Of a stretch of 64,000 nucleotides of DNA, positions 1-12,606 are shown piece after piece (within the stretch, counting starts at the first letter, position 1; each line of letters begins with the position of its first letter). Source of the DNA: Gracilaria gracilis (lineage: Eukaryota; Rhodophyta; Florideophyceae; Gracilariales; Gracilariaceae); NCBI GenBank assembly GCA_030374805.1, contig JARGSG010000209.1, forward strand, positions 806,001-870,000, in the 5' to 3' direction. The translations under genes and the position numbers were made by a program. Under the pieces are notes generated by a model that had not been told where the DNA came from, searched no databases, and was given only the letters and a program-made list of their open reading frames with translations.

Positions 1-446
1 TGTGAATTTTATTGCTTCAAAGCGAGGATAAACATGTATCTTTTCGATTAAATGGCCTGTGAGGGTACGAAGATCGAGACTTCCTTTCTAGGTGTTATAG
101 ATCCGCCGTGGAATGCGGGTAATGAAGTTCTCTGCTCCATCTGTGTAGAGAACATGGGGACATTCTCGTCTGTCATCTTATAAATGAATTTGGTGTTGAG
201 CAACTTCATGTTTGTGCGGTTTAGAGAGTGAGAGGGTTGTTACACCAAAAATCAATAAAGGGTACGACGATACTATGTACCAAAAGGTACAGGTAAAAGG
301 GTTACCGTTGGTTGGAGAGGGATCGTTAACCTTGCCCTTGGCAGACTTGCTGTCATGGACTCGGCTCCTAAAGTTCGCTTGTATCGCAAGAAAAGTAGAT
401 AAGTTCTAGTTCTGCAGAACTTTTTAGCAATAGCCCACTGCCCACG
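1..446. other. No gene seen
   Basis: Only a short plus-strand ORF (65 codons from 212) occurs here. It has no recognisable motif, and I see no RNA gene or repeat. Confidence 0.5.
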
Positions 447-1178
447 TCAGGGCATAACGTCGGACGTTCGAAAGAATTCTTGCGTTTCAAAAATTTCTGA
501 CGCTTTTCGAATAGCAATATCTAAAACCAAGTCATTTAATGACGTTGAGCCGGTTTCTTCAGAATTTGACATACACAGCGCGGTAGGCCCCAACGCAAGA
601 CGGTTTCTCCGAAGACCAGCGCAAGAGAATAGCGTGAACTCTGAGAAGAACGTAAACAAAGGCATTCATTCATTCATTATACTGCCGATACTGGTTAGTG
701 AATCACTATCAGAGGTCAAATGCCTGTTTCTCACTGCCGGTCTCATCTCTCGCCTGAATCCCTCCACGCTGAAAACATCTGCGGAGATATTCAATCGTTT
801 GGTCTGCGATAACCACATTTTCGCATACGTCGCTCCCCCAAACCGTCCAACACGTCCGTGTCGAAAGTTCGGTTGCGCTCAGCCCTAAGATCTCGTCTGC
901 TTGACGGCATGATTCGTAAGGTTGGCATCGCCGTGGATCGCTGGAATGTTCTTGTCGTCGGCCGGGCAGCATTGCCAAGTTTCGCCAGCGCACTGGAAGT
1001 GAATAAGCTTGTGGGCGAGGGCGCTACTATTGTTGAAATTCTTCATATGCGTAGGCAGCCACTGCCCAGAATTCCTGCTTCGGAGCCAGGAGACGGATTT
1101 CAGGTTGAGAAGTTGAGTGTTGTGGTATATCTTACGACTTCTCAAAGACCTTGGTGAGCTCCTTAGCTGTTGCTTCAT
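447..1178 (-). other. Possible coding remnants downstream of the recombinase-like gene
   Basis: Three short minus-strand open stretches (1178-885, 993-709 and 665-447) contain peptides of protein-like composition, for example NDLVLDIAIRKASEIFE near 500-550. They lie in different frames and directly follow the recombinase-like gene on the same strand. They could be exons or a decayed downstream gene. No family is recognisable. Confidence 0.18.
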
Positions 1179-2742
1179 GTGCCATAGAACCTCGGGCGCC
1201 TACGCATATCTTTACCTGCTTCGAAGTTGTATTCGCGTATCGAGCAGCCACATCGAGGAATTGACCTTCCGAATGGCCTCGAAGTATTTCCTTCTCACGA
1301 AAGCCTGCTAGAAACATGTGTAGTGCACTCTCTTTCAACGACCTCAGGTTGATGGAGCGCATTATTGGGCACCTCTCGCTGACATATTTCTTAAACTCGT
1401 AGGCAATTTTCCATGATTCCATACGCTTCCCGGTCACCGAGTGGACTATCAATGGTCTCAGAGCCCCTATAGACCCCCCACTGCTAAACAGTGACGTAAT
1501 CATTGGGTGCACGACTTTGATTTGAAATCGAAGGATTGTGATTGAGCATAGCGGTAGAATCACAACGGGGAGGCCAAGGGCCTGCGTTCTTTTGTGCCGA
1601 AGCGCTGCGAGTTGCACAAACCCAGCTTGGACAGCCCGATCAAGCATCCCCTTAAAATCCTCATCGCTTGGGACCTCTATGCTCGCAAGCGTTTCTGGAT
1701 TCTGTCCACCAGAACATATTGCAATGAAAGTGACAAACGCTGATGACCATCTGCTCAAGAATTCACCATTACGGATTATCTCAAGTCCAGACTCCTTTGA
1801 GTGGTATTTAGATATCATATCATTGAGGTCGAACAGGGCTAATTGGAAACACTGCCTGACAAAAATCGAAGGTAGAATTGGTTTCAAATGCTGCTCCGCA
1901 TGTCCAGGCCCTATTTGGCTTCTTCTCGAGTTGATAATAATGTCCAAGAATTTCGAAACCTGTGCAATACGTTCTCGTCCACGGATAGACCGTACAAAGC
2001 CAGCGGCAATCATACACAACTTTTTCATGTGACGTGTCTTTCGTTCTACGGTTCTCGGGGAGTAGCACTCTATGTGAAAATCAATGAAGCGTTGGACGAC
2101 GTTCATTTTAACAGCATTCTCAAACAAGACGTGTGTTTTGTACGGATCAAGCTTGGAGCACAGTCTGCGAGCTACACAAAGTCTCAGAAACTGGGACACA
2201 GTGTGCGATAATCTTCGAAATCCCTCTTTGTCCGCGAAGCTCATTCGTTCCTTGGGTTTCCAAAACACCTCATGTAACTTTCTCAGAGCCAAGCAGTTTT
2301 GGCGCGTCGCGTTTAGACCCTCGTATATCTTTCCCTCTCTCCAAGTTCGAGACGACCGTGAGAGCCTTGAATCACTTGTGGAAAAGAACTCTGGTGCAGT
2401 GTGATTAATCAACTCGAGATTCTGTTGCCAAAGCCGCTGGGTCCGAAGAAACCTGCCTCTCCGTGGAGCATTACCGTGCGCATTCTGAATTTCGGTATCA
2501 ACATTAGCTTTGGCCAGATGCGCCCTTCGTGAGGCGGATTTTGCGTCAGTCGTCTCGTTCACAGCTTCAACTGGAGTCATGTTTGACTTCGTTTTTGAGA
2601 TTTTGCGAGGCCTCAAGTTTCCATGTTCGATACGATCAGTCATACCTCTCTTAACGCCTCGCATATGACTTGTGGAAATACCCATTTCATCGTCTTCCAA
2701 AGGCTCAATATCGGCAAGAGTTTTAAAGCTGTCGTAGTCCAT
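1132..2742 (-). CDS. Tyrosine-recombinase-like protein (Crypton/phage-integrase fold)
   Basis: An uninterrupted 536-codon frame. The last 200 residues follow the layout of a tyrosine recombinase catalytic domain. A box-I-like segment (AICSGGQNPETLASIE, about 341-356) is followed by a lysine-bearing beta region (LRHKRTQALGLP, about 381-392), then NLRSLKESALH (about 465-475, with an arginine in the box-II position), RGHSEG (488-493) and ARYANT (500-505, candidate nucleophile Tyr502). The family cuts and rejoins DNA through a phosphotyrosine link, and in eukaryotes it is typical of Cryptons and related elements. The box-I arginine appears to be a glutamine, so activity is doubtful. Residues 1-140 are basic and poorly ordered and may bind DNA. 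I found no terminal repeats around it. A domesticated or orphan recombinase is an alternative. The fold assignment is by motif order only. Confidence 0.5.
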   Translation of the reverse strand: MDYDSFKTLADIEPLEDDEMGISTSHMRGVKRGMTDRIEHGNLRPRKISKTKSNMTPVEAVNETTDAKSASRRAHLAKANVDTEIQNAHGNAPRRGRFLRTQRLWQQNLELINHTAPEFFSTSDSRLSRSSRTWREGKIYEGLNATRQNCLALRKLHEVFWKPKERMSFADKEGFRRLSHTVSQFLRLCVARRLCSKLDPYKTHVLFENAVKMNVVQRFIDFHIECYSPRTVERKTRHMKKLCMIAAGFVRSIRGRERIAQVSKFLDIIINSRRSQIGPGHAEQHLKPILPSIFVRQCFQLALFDLNDMISKYHSKESGLEIIRNGEFLSRWSSAFVTFIAICSGGQNPETLASIEVPSDEDFKGMLDRAVQAGFVQLAALRHKRTQALGLPVVILPLCSITILRFQIKVVHPMITSLFSSGGSIGALRPLIVHSVTGKRMESWKIAYEFKKYVSERCPIMRSINLRSLKESALHMFLAGFREKEILRGHSEGQFLDVAARYANTTSKQVKICVGARGSMAHEATAKELTKVFEKS

Positions 2743-5042
2743 CTTCCCAATATCGATGAATAGTTCGCAGCAGAGGCGGTTGTTGTCGAAGAATGTAAGC
2801 GAAGCCCACGCCCTGGAAAAGGAGGGCTTTTTACGTAGGAGATCTCAATGACAAATGTGACGGAGTCAGCGAACGCACGGCGCGGCGTGCTGCCAGGTCA
2901 GAGCAGTTCTTATACGTCCTGCACGTACGACCTCGAAAGAAGTTTCTCCTTGCATGAGGCAGAGGCCCAAGCCAACAGCATTCTCCGGTACATATTCGGC
3001 TTCCCTTCTTATAGCGTCGCATGTTACAGATAACGTTCACGCAATATCTTCACAAGTTGTGATTCATTTTCCAAGCGTCAAACGTAGGGCGTTTGCTCAC
3101 TGCTGTGCTCCCATCGCCCAAGTGGCAGGTCAAAACGATGAGATGACCGTAGTAACTTTATGGTCACCACACCCTGTATGTGACAGTACTTTATCTTACA
3201 GTAGGGCCATGCAGTAAGGCTACAGTGGCGCCATTTCAGTACACCTGTGCCGACTTCCTCCAAACAGAACATCGGTAGATATCTACATCACACCAAGATG
3301 GCTTGGTAACTAATTTTGAAAAGGTCCACGTTAGCTCGGCACCCCAATCGATATGAAAGCTGCGAGTACGAACCACTATGACTCAGGTTCCGCAGCTGTT
3401 ATGCGTTGATCGGGGAGATCCTGAGGAGTCACAATTACATATTGCCGTCGGGTATCAACTTTCCTTTGCAGTTCTACTTTCAGGCGTTTTTGAGACGGCG
3501 AAATTGCATGGGTGAATAACGCACGGTCTTGCATCAATGACAGGCGTGGCTTGATGGAAGAAAAGATGATAGAGATTTTTGGACGATAAGAAAAGGCGGG
3601 AAATACGGAACCAATGGTGGGAAGGGCTGAAGCCCTTTCCGGCGGTATTTATTGAGCGATGGAGTGACTCGCGCATGGTGTGGTCGGTCAAAGGGTCGAC
3701 GTTCAGAAGCCGAGTGTCGTGGTACGCTGTTCTCTCATTCCCTGCTGTGAATGCTTCCTGTGAGGCCATTCGGTGCCTGTGCGCCGTTCTAACCGCCCCC
3801 TAACAACATGCGTGTTCTACGAAAGTGATGACCTCATGAGGGTCGTCATTGCCCGATGCCGCGAGAGTTAAAAGAGTCGCTACCTCATCAGTAAACACCG
3901 TCGTTTTGTTAACATCTCTACAACATCACTACGATAGGACAGAGGACATCAAAGAACTTGGAGGAAGGGACAAGAAGATTTAAACTACAAATAATTAACC
4001 CATTTCATACAAATCCTTATGCATGCATCACAATAGAGACAAGAGTATATGCCGATTCGGAGAAAGCGATTGAACGCTTGTTAATTCGCTCCCTCATCCA
4101 TGAACAGCCTTGTAGAACCAACCACGTAAGCGAAAGAGGCGATCTCAATCAATTCTTCTTCTTCGTCGGGATGAGAGTAGCAGTAGGAAGGGTAGACAGT
4201 GAGAGAGAATGAGTTCAAGGTGCACAACGAAATCGCGCCGTGACTGTTCGACGGAGCTTAATGTGGGAGCTTGTAGCTCACACAGGACGCCCAGGCTTCT
4301 CACCTCTCCTGCGCCAGTGTGTCGGCAACTGCCGAGCCACCTGCTTCCAAGTGAATCTTCTTCTGGATATCTGGACATTACAGTAAAAACTGTAAGTCAA
4401 AAAGGCAGACCAGAGTGTTCTGGACAAATGTTCATTCTGAGACTGTAAATGAGCTCCCAGCTGCCAGTAACATAGGGTTAATAACCCTGGCGAACCCAAG
4501 GATCCAATCACTGACCACCATGCTGCGTGCGTCGAATTTGAATCCGTCGAAATAACCCTTACGGTATCCTACACTTGGCAACTTGGAAGGACTTCAAATA
4601 TAACAGCAGTTGTTTGTTGTCTTACGCGTACTTCTTTTGTGGTACACGTTGCGTTACATGCCAGTGGCATACTATGTATATGTAACTTAACATAGCGTGT
4701 GCACAACACACCGTGCGTCCCCTCCTATCTATCTATGTAGATATCATAACCTTCGTTAATTTGCGGGCCCGCTGGGGCACGTGATGGCGCGCAGAGCCGC
4801 CAGTTATCTACACTTGTGTAGCACAGGACCCGCAGGCTTCTCGCAGGCAACTGTTTCAAAAAATTTTTTATTCATCTTCCAATCAGGGATCTTCCTTACC
4901 TACCGCCTTGACCAATTCGATTCTGCCATGCAAGGCACTTGAGTGCCGAGAGCCTCTGCACGGTGCATGAAACGACTCTTGCGCTGCAGCGCTTAATTAA
5001 GGGTGTTGAAGACAAGAGGAACGCGAGTGCAACCAAGAGAGC
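2743..5042. other. Intergenic stretch, nothing convincing
   Basis: About 2.3 kb separates the divergent recombinase-like gene and the 407-residue ORF. Short ORFs on both strands (for example 3579-3803 and 3958-4212) show no motif and no consistent frame. No transposon ends were recognised. The region must hold the promoters of both flanking genes if they are expressed. Confidence 0.4.
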
Positions 5043-6266
5043 ATGCAAACCGAAATCTCGAAGACGATAAAGAAGACCAATCTGAGAGAGATGAAACCGG
5101 AGAGAAGTTTTAGGAAGGTTGCGGAAGAAGATGCACAAGATGTAATACTACCGGATAAAATTCCGGATGTACTACGGTGGGCCAGAGAACAGATGGATGC
5201 TGAAGATGAACCGCTTGTAGGTATGGAACGGCTCAATCAGAACCAGAATATGAGAACTGCGTACAACGCGCGAACATTTGCTCGACGGATTATGACAAAG
5301 TCTAACGTTCGCATTCTGTTGAACGGATCCAAGTACTGGAGGGGCGAGACTAGACTATGGGAGAACATTTGCACTCTCTCAGCAAAGCTTCCCGGCAAAG
5401 GCAAAGGGAACAATATCTTTGACGCTATGCATCGGTACCCTTCCTCGAGTCTTGTTTATCATGGTTTGAAGCCATTGTTCGGGAGATATATGATAATTGC
5501 TGGGGAGAAGGTTCAACGCTTTGCCTTGCGTCAGAACGCAACCGCTCTTTTCAGCCCAAAGGGCAGCGAAGAAACTATCGCGAAGAAATGGTTCGAGAGC
5601 AATACGCTTCCACGAATGCAAGAGATAGTCATTCACATGTGTGCCATATCAGAATACATACTTCGATGCGCATATTTTCGGAAGCAAGCAAAAGAAGAAC
5701 ATGTGAAAAACGAGAGAAAGTTTCTTTCTCTGCTGAAAGGACGCATAAAAGCCGGACGTGACTTCCAGGACAGAGAAGTAATGCGTTTTGACCCCGGGGA
5801 CCCAACGACCGAGTTATCCGCTGAAAGCCTCGTTCCATGCTTCGAGAAGTCTTTGAATGTCGCTCACGATGCTGTAATAGAAGGCGCAAAGCTCGCTATT
5901 CGTTTGTACGGACGCAAGGAAGGGAGCGGAAAACAGCGAGGAAAGATACAACTTTGGATGCTAAGGCGCCCGCTCCCTGAGATAATGGATGCTCTCATTC
6001 AGGGATTGGAGAATATTCTTACCGAGCTATTGGGAAACGAGATAGACATAGATGAGTTCCGCTTATGTGCAATGAGGCTTCTCCGAATAATCGAGAGGAT
6101 ATATGTGGATGTTGGCAGCGTTTGGTTCAGCAACGAAACAGACTTCAAAATTCCAGATGATATTCCGAGAAATGCCGAAGTTCTCGTTTCTTCTGATCCG
6201 TATACATACAGTTTCCGTCGGTACGGCCAAGGAATGAATTGCATAGATGTGTTTCATCATACATAA
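5043..6266 (+). CDS. Unrecognised 407-residue protein
   Basis: A clean 407-codon frame from an ATG at 5043 to a stop at 6266, much longer than any competing frame here. The protein is basic and mostly helical in composition. It has many Arg/Lys pairs, a middle part rich in hydrophobic heptad-like spacing (about 180-230) and a polar C-terminus. I recognise no catalytic motif, signal peptide or membrane segment. It is divergent from the recombinase-like gene 2.3 kb away. A shared element is possible, but there is no repeat to tie the two together. Codon composition and lack of breaks argue that it is a real gene, either a host orphan or an element-encoded accessory protein. Confidence 0.55.
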   Translation: MQTEISKTIKKTNLREMKPERSFRKVAEEDAQDVILPDKIPDVLRWAREQMDAEDEPLVGMERLNQNQNMRTAYNARTFARRIMTKSNVRILLNGSKYWRGETRLWENICTLSAKLPGKGKGNNIFDAMHRYPSSSLVYHGLKPLFGRYMIIAGEKVQRFALRQNATALFSPKGSEETIAKKWFESNTLPRMQEIVIHMCAISEYILRCAYFRKQAKEEHVKNERKFLSLLKGRIKAGRDFQDREVMRFDPGDPTTELSAESLVPCFEKSLNVAHDAVIEGAKLAIRLYGRKEGSGKQRGKIQLWMLRRPLPEIMDALIQGLENILTELLGNEIDIDEFRLCAMRLLRIIERIYVDVGSVWFSNETDFKIPDDIPRNAEVLVSSDPYTYSFRRYGQGMNCIDVFHHT

Positions 6267-6758
6267 GCTGAGTGATACTTCTTGCTAAATGAATCTTGGG
6301 AGAAAGGACTGAACTTGCTGTCTCTCGCAGGTCAAATGATCCAATGATTATGAACAGATGAAAGGTTGGCAGTAGTTAGAGATTGTATTTAGGTCGTTCA
6401 GAAATATACCAACTTCATCTACCCGGTTTCGTTGGAAGAACAGGATTCGATTCCATATTTCTTTGGAAATACAACTATGTCCTCCGCAACCCTGGACCCC
6501 AAGGGAAACCTTCATTTCCGGCAAAAGCACTGTAACTCAAACGCGCAACTCCCACCAATCATCCCATATTTATGGTCTCCCATCCTTTTTCCGCGCCCCA
6601 GAACTCCTCTGTTGTTTGCTACCCACTACACAACCGAGTCCGACCCAGTAGTGGATCCCTGATTCGCCAACTACGATATAGGCAGACTGAACGTCGTTGC
6701 TGTTCGACAGAGCTAGCATCTATATTCGGGAGTTGATCTGGAGCTCGTGAGTAGTCTA
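6267..6758. other. Intergenic stretch, nothing seen
   Basis: Short overlapping ORFs only. No motif, repeat or RNA gene is recognised. Confidence 0.4.
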
Positions 6759-7126
6759 CTACGTCGTCGCTTCGTTGTTCTGCGCTGATGCATTTTGGAG
6801 ATGACTCGCATCGATTAGTTCCAAATGCAAGCTTTCCGATGAGATGACAAGCTGTTCATCTAGATACAGACTCATGATTTGATCGTCAGTATTGGCATCG
6901 GTTTCCAGCACAGCATTAATAGCTTCCCGGAGCAAGGCATAATGTGCTTCGGGAACGGGTGCCATCGGTTGTTTTTCATCGGGTTGATGAATCGTAATGA
7001 GTTGCTCGAGAGCGAGAGCGTAGCTAGCCGAAAATGCACGTTAGTGCTCTCAGCCGTGATCTCTGGTGCCAACTTGGCAGAAACGTTCTCAACAAGTGAC
7101 GAATCAGCTCTAGTGGAAAAGTACAA
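6759..7126 (-). pseudogene. Small gene fragment of unknown family
   Basis: On the minus strand the frame ending at 6759 (from about 7031, with an internal ATG at 6965) reads as an acidic, well-behaved peptide including REAINAVLETDANTDDQIM. An upstream frame (7126-6872) has similar composition (SLVENVSAKLAPEITAES). The two are offset, so this is either a spliced small gene or a frameshifted remnant. No family is recognised. Confidence 0.25.
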
Positions 7127-9848
7127 GGGTCCTCAGGTTAATGAATGGCGCCACAAATTGCCAGTGAACATAGATCAGCCGTCCCGTCGGCCGCGGCCCC
7201 TGCGCGGACAGCACCTCGGCTTCTGCGTGTGAAACATTACAGTAGGACACAGATACATAAGCCCAGACAAAGCGAGCTCCAAGTAAAGGGGGGGTACAGC
7301 AATAGTCGGACAGGATGCAATTACTTGACTGTCAAATTTTATGCAAAATTAAAGATTTTGCTATATTTAGCGCAAAGCTTTCAAGTTTCTGCCAAAACCA
7401 TGGATATTTCTTCAAAACCTGTGGATGAATTTAAAAACTAATCTGACCATTGGACTCAGCTCCATTTACAACAATATTGCCGCGCTTTTTATCAGATTTG
7501 AATGACAAACTATGCAAGTACTTGCAAATTGGTGTGCCGGGCTCTTGCCCTTGCTCCCCAACCATAGTCACAACCGCAAGACTAGGCATCTTGAGGAGTA
7601 TAGTAAAGCCTGTCGTGCAATGCTCTCCCGCCTTTGCCTCCGGCAAGTTTTTGCCAGCCATCGAGGAGGAATATGCTTCCCAAGGCCACCACAATGCAGT
7701 ACAAACAAACGCAGTTTGGCAACGATAATTCCTGCAGAAGTCTCGGCCCTACTGCACTTGCAAACCGCAAAACTCTTTACATAAGAGGGCGATCGAGTTG
7801 CCGCGAAGCTTACTGGTGTGAGTATCGAAGTGTTCAAAGCTCAAGACCGACCCTTCGCGTCAAGGCGTGCTATCGCCCTGAGGGCGAAAACACGCCTGGA
7901 CTCCCAAGAACAGCGGCAGGATCTTTGCATCACGTGGTGGTCACGTTTTGCATCAAATAATCGCAATATTAATGGGCCAATGCGCCGTGCATGTCCGATC
8001 ATTGACGCATTTGGGGTGGTAGCTTAGACGAACCAATCATGTGGCCGTTGTGCTTTTTCTACTCTATCTCTGAACCTCATATCTTCGCACCTAAATGCGA
8101 CAAGTGTCACGTTTCTTTTGACACCACTTGGGGCTTCCAGAGTGGTAGTTTGGTAAAGATACAGCTTAGTCTTTGGAAGTTGTCCAACTATTGCTGTACC
8201 CTTTAAAGCTTCCTTCCACACTGCACGCGCAGCGCCTCCAACCGACTCCACGTGCGTTTGTGCTCTGCGCTGTGCAGGCGGCACACGAACCGTTCGCTAC
8301 AGTCTGTAGTACTGTACAGATGCTTTACCGCTCTGCATCCGATACCAATGGGGCCAACGGACAAAAACAACGCAGCCCAGCAATGCAGCGACCAACAATG
8401 TCCATCCGGTGACCACAAATCGTGACCACCAATCGCAAATTTTATATTGTCGAAAGCAATTATATTTTCAAAAGGAATTAGAAAGTAGTTTCTCCTTGAA
8501 CTGAATGAAAAACCTCCTGGAAAAAGGCTTTGCTACTAGGGGTCGAACCAGACAAATATTATTTACGGATGCCCCATTTCTCCTTCAGGTAGAAGTGGTT
8601 GTCAAACAGAAAAATAGTAGATGGATGTAGTCGCAGAAAGTCATAAAAACAATACCAATTGGTTCAGACAAAAATTAGACCAGTTTATGTAGATGCTTCG
8701 TCATTTTCGAACAATGCGGACTCAACATGTAAATGTTTTGGTAAAAAAATTAAAACTGTGTTCACCAGGGAATGAAATCAAGCAGTATCATAATCGATAC
8801 ACATGGACAAACAAACCAATTCCAAACGGGTTAAATGTTTTACGAATCAAAACCGAATATCTCTGGGACACGCGGGAAAACGCAAATAGGAAAACATATC
8901 GATCACGGTCCTTCACTATTTTTCACGGACTTTCTATAATAGAACTGTATATTTGTTGGGTTTTCGTAACAATCAGATTACAATCATTTTTATTGATTAC
9001 TTCAATAAATCCCAGGTATAATTGCGCACACTCTAAAAACGCTCAAAAACTGTTGCATCCAAAGCAACCGCATAGTCTTTGACAGCAGCTTTCAAATCTA
9101 CATACAAAATTTTGTTCATTGCCATCCACCCAGCCTGAATTGTGCTTCGAATTTATGTGTGTTTCAACTTGAAAGAAAATATGAATATTTGCCTTCGAAT
9201 TTACAACATCCGTTGCTTGCTTCCTTTTTTGTTTCAGGGCTGCCCCAAAGCTTAATATCTTTGGATGGTAGCTCTCCAAACGGGTAGCACTTGTATTTCT
9301 TACGAGCCACTTTTTATGAAAAGTTCCCATATAAAGTAGAGCAGAAGGCCAGCAGACAAGAAGCTCTAAATGGCATCTCCCTTGGCCAACGAAAACAGGG
9401 AAGTCACCAGCACTCACACCGGAGGGCAGAAATATTTACAATTATAGACTCTTTGCCATAGTACGGGCCTCAGTCTAGTCTAAAATTAAAAACAGTGGTT
9501 GGAACATGTTGTGCAAGGATAATTCATCTGCGCATAAAACGGAGTCATCTTCTCCAGCATCGACCGCATTCTCTTCTTCGGCTACCACAATGGTTGCCTT
9601 ACGAGGGCGCAACCGTTGCTCTGTACATCTTCTATTCAACTTATCATCTTCGTTTTCGTCAAGAACTGAAATAAAGTAGTTTGAAAATAATAATTTTCGG
9701 ATATGTAGTACAATGAGACCTCAATGGGTTGGTGCCACGTGGGCCTACTTGTGCGCCTTGCTGACTGCACGGCACCCAATTGGTATTCTGTATTTTATAA
9801 TTACTAATTCCTAATTTCTAATTTAGTTTAGCTTAACATTGCTGGCCC
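7127..9848. other. Intergenic region with AT-rich core and weak ORFs
   Basis: The part from about 8420 to 9040 is markedly AT-rich. Weak ORFs include 7694-7431, 8284-8024 and 9417-9043 on the minus strand and 8693-9082 on the plus strand, none with a motif I recognise. The minus-strand 124-codon ORF at 9043-9417 is the most protein-like, but I cannot support a function. A decayed element is possible. Confidence 0.3.
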
Positions 9849-9905
9849 ATGACAGTAGGTCAAGGGCACAGCCGATGACGTCATGCCCGCATGGGAGATC
9901 GGCGT

Positions 9906-9938
9906 CGGTGCACCTTGTATATATTGCGGTGCACCTTG
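9906..9938 (+). promoter_or_regulatory. TATA-like motif in presumed 5' LTR, framed by a short direct repeat
   Basis: TATATAT at 9918-9924 is framed by two copies of CGGTGCACCTTG (9906-9917 and 9927-9938), upstream of the fossil gag. This fits a pol II promoter in a 5' LTR, but without a matched 3' LTR the assignment is tentative. Confidence 0.35.
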
Positions 9939-10307
9939 CCTTCCCCGTCGGGTATTGTAAATTCAGGCACCACTAGGGCAGTAACTATACCATCTTGGTC
10001 ACTTGCTACTCTATTACTATTCAGGTTTTACCGCGCGTCGACGTCTACTACCGTAAACCTACACGGTCTAGACTAGTTGCCCCGCCGTTTGCCCCTGCGG
10101 GTTTCGGGTGCCCTACTACCATATTGGTTGTGTGTTTTTCCCCTTTAGGTTGAGCCCTCGCGCGCTCCCTCTACCAGGCGGACCCCACACCTTATCGGTA
10201 TTTGTACAAAATTTTGGTCTCCCGACTTAGAAATTTCTTGGTTTTTGTCGTACCTTTACCGGTGAACAGAAGACTTTCGAAAGGATTCTGGAAGTTCATA
10301 CACCTGT

Positions 10308-12517
10308 TTGGTTTCGCAGGAATACTCGCGAAGCAATTGGATACCACTATTGGTCACTATGGAAAGACCTACAAGGATTACTCGTGGCTCTAGCGCGCCA
10401 CCTAGCCACAAGGGTTCTGGTGCGGCATCGGCCGCTAAACCCATCCTGGATAATCCCGAGGAGCTGCTTCGGCAACCTCGGGCCGGAACCTCAAAGGATA
10501 CGGGCACTCAGCCTCCGTTGGCTCCTGAAGCTAATAAGGATTTACCGACAACGGTTCAGGACAGTTGGCTCCAATTGGAAGAACGAGCGAAAGCTCTTTT
10601 TACCGCTACGGTTAATGAAGCTATGACCTCTATGGAAATGGATGCCGTTACCCGCTTGGTGGTTGATCGAGCCGTGTACGAGCTCTCTCAGCGCATACCT
10701 GAATTGGTTGAAACATACCTCCTAACGGGTGCCCGGGAGCATATCTACCGAGTGGTTCAAGACCTTTGGGTTTCTGAAGGAATGGCGGAAACAAAAACCC
10801 CTGGGGTGAATATGGTTACTCGCATACCACAAGGGATTCCTGCAGGTTCTTCCGCACAAATCAAGCCAATTCCGGCCGATAGTGCGTACCTACAAGGTTT
10901 AAGGCAAGGTCAAGAGGGCCATATAGAGATGGGCCCTCGAGACGTGTACTTGCCACCCATTGGAGGTAACGTCCAAAAGGACACCATGACTGGTGGACCT
11001 GAGGACGATTCGTCTGACCCAGAAGAAAGGCGACGAAGAAGAAACCGCAAGGGTAAAGAAAGGAGAAGGAAAAGGGGAAAGAGTCGCGGCTACGACTCTG
11101 ACCCCGATTCCTCGAACTCCGATACCGATACTGGTTCATCGTCGGATGATGACCGTAAAGGTAGACGCAAGAAGAAACCGAACAGGTTGGCGAAGAAGCC
11201 GTCAAAGAGAAACCGTAAAGGTAAGAAAAAACGGTACGAGCCGTCCGACTCTGATTCGGACACCGATACAACCCTAGAGATGCGTCAGCCGCTGAACGAT
11301 TTGTTCACCAAAGCGGTTGATTATAGGTCATATCGGTTGAGGAATCGATCCTCTGCTTACACCCAAGAGGTTGCGCAGAAGATCACCAAGCACCACAAGA
11401 AGCTCAGCTTCCAGATGGGTGATACTACCTTCACAGGTGATGATCCCATGGCGGTAATTGAGTTTCTACAGAAGTTCAAGATTGCATGTGACCAAAATGG
11501 TTTTTCCGAAGGTGCTGCCATGTGGTTATTCCAGTTTTACCTTACAGGTCAAGCTTACCACTTGCTGCAAGGCAGGCTCTCTGGAAATACCCTGGCGGTT
11601 GGTGAAGAGGGAACAGAGATGTTAGAGACGTACCCAGAAGTGGTTAATTTCATGTTGGAAACTTACGCTACCGATGAGGTTATTCAAGAAGGTTACGCTG
11701 AGGTTCAGGCATATCGCCAACGCTCCAGCCAAACCGAAATGGAATTCTCGTTGGGCCTTTGGAATCTGACCACCCGATGCGGTAATGTCTTTACCACTAG
11801 TCGGTTGAAGTCGCTCTTTGCCGACAATGTCGACAAGGCGATCCGTTCGCAGGTGCGCAATTACCTGACGAACAACAGTAAGGTGGACTATAATGGGCTT
11901 GCCCGTTATGCCCAGGGGCTCGGCGACACTCTCCGTCATGGAAAGAAGCGTTGGCGCCCCATACCTCAAAGGCTAAACCGAAACGGTCAGTATTGGAGCT
12001 AGAAGAAAGCACTACCTCAGAGGGTGATTCGCTCATCCGCGTGCCAACAGGGATGGCGGTTCATCTCGTGACTGCGCCGCAAGCTCAGTCACGAGCCACC
12101 TTTGGTAATTGGTCGTCGACAGTACCACCAGCTTCGGTAAGGTCGCCACCAAGTGCGGCGAGCACTCAACAAACCTCAACGGGTGGCCCGCAAGCATCCT
12201 CATATGCTACAGCACCGACCAATCCGGTTACGAGACCTACCTCTATGGCCATGCGGGATCCCCAGACAGGTAGACTGGTTTGCTGGCTCTGTTTATCGCC
12301 AGACCATCTGGCGAACCGATCTGACAAAATACCCCCAGGGGTACGAGAACATCTAATCAGTGCCAGGCAGCAGAACCACCGTAACCTATATGGACCTGGG
12401 AAGAGAGCACAAGCTCAACTACTACCATCTCAGGTTCATCTCGTCGAAGACACACCAATCTTGGAGAAGGACAGTCCCGCTCAGGAGGAGCAGGAAAACA
12501 CCGAACGGTTAGCGTAG
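10308..12517 (+). pseudogene. gag: Fossil gag region of the Ty3/gypsy element
   Basis: A long ORF from about 10,341 encodes an N-terminal polar region, a highly basic Lys/Arg/Ser/Asp stretch (about 11,000-11,270) and a capsid-like region (about 11,280-11,950) with retrotransposon-gag composition. The adjoining segment to 12,517 has a CxxC...H zinc-knuckle-like patch near 12,280-12,310, as in nucleocapsid. It belongs to the fossil element and is treated as non-functional. Confidence 0.65.
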
Positions 12518-12606
12518 GGGCCACCCCTAACCGTGAATTGGAGGGCCCGTCGATACCGGAACGGGAAACCTTAATGGTCGAAGAAGAAGAATAAGATGTA
12601 CCCAGT

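Noticed and set aside
8693-9082. 129-codon ORF in AT-rich sequence
   Set aside because: Composition follows the AT-rich background, with no motif and no support from neighbours.
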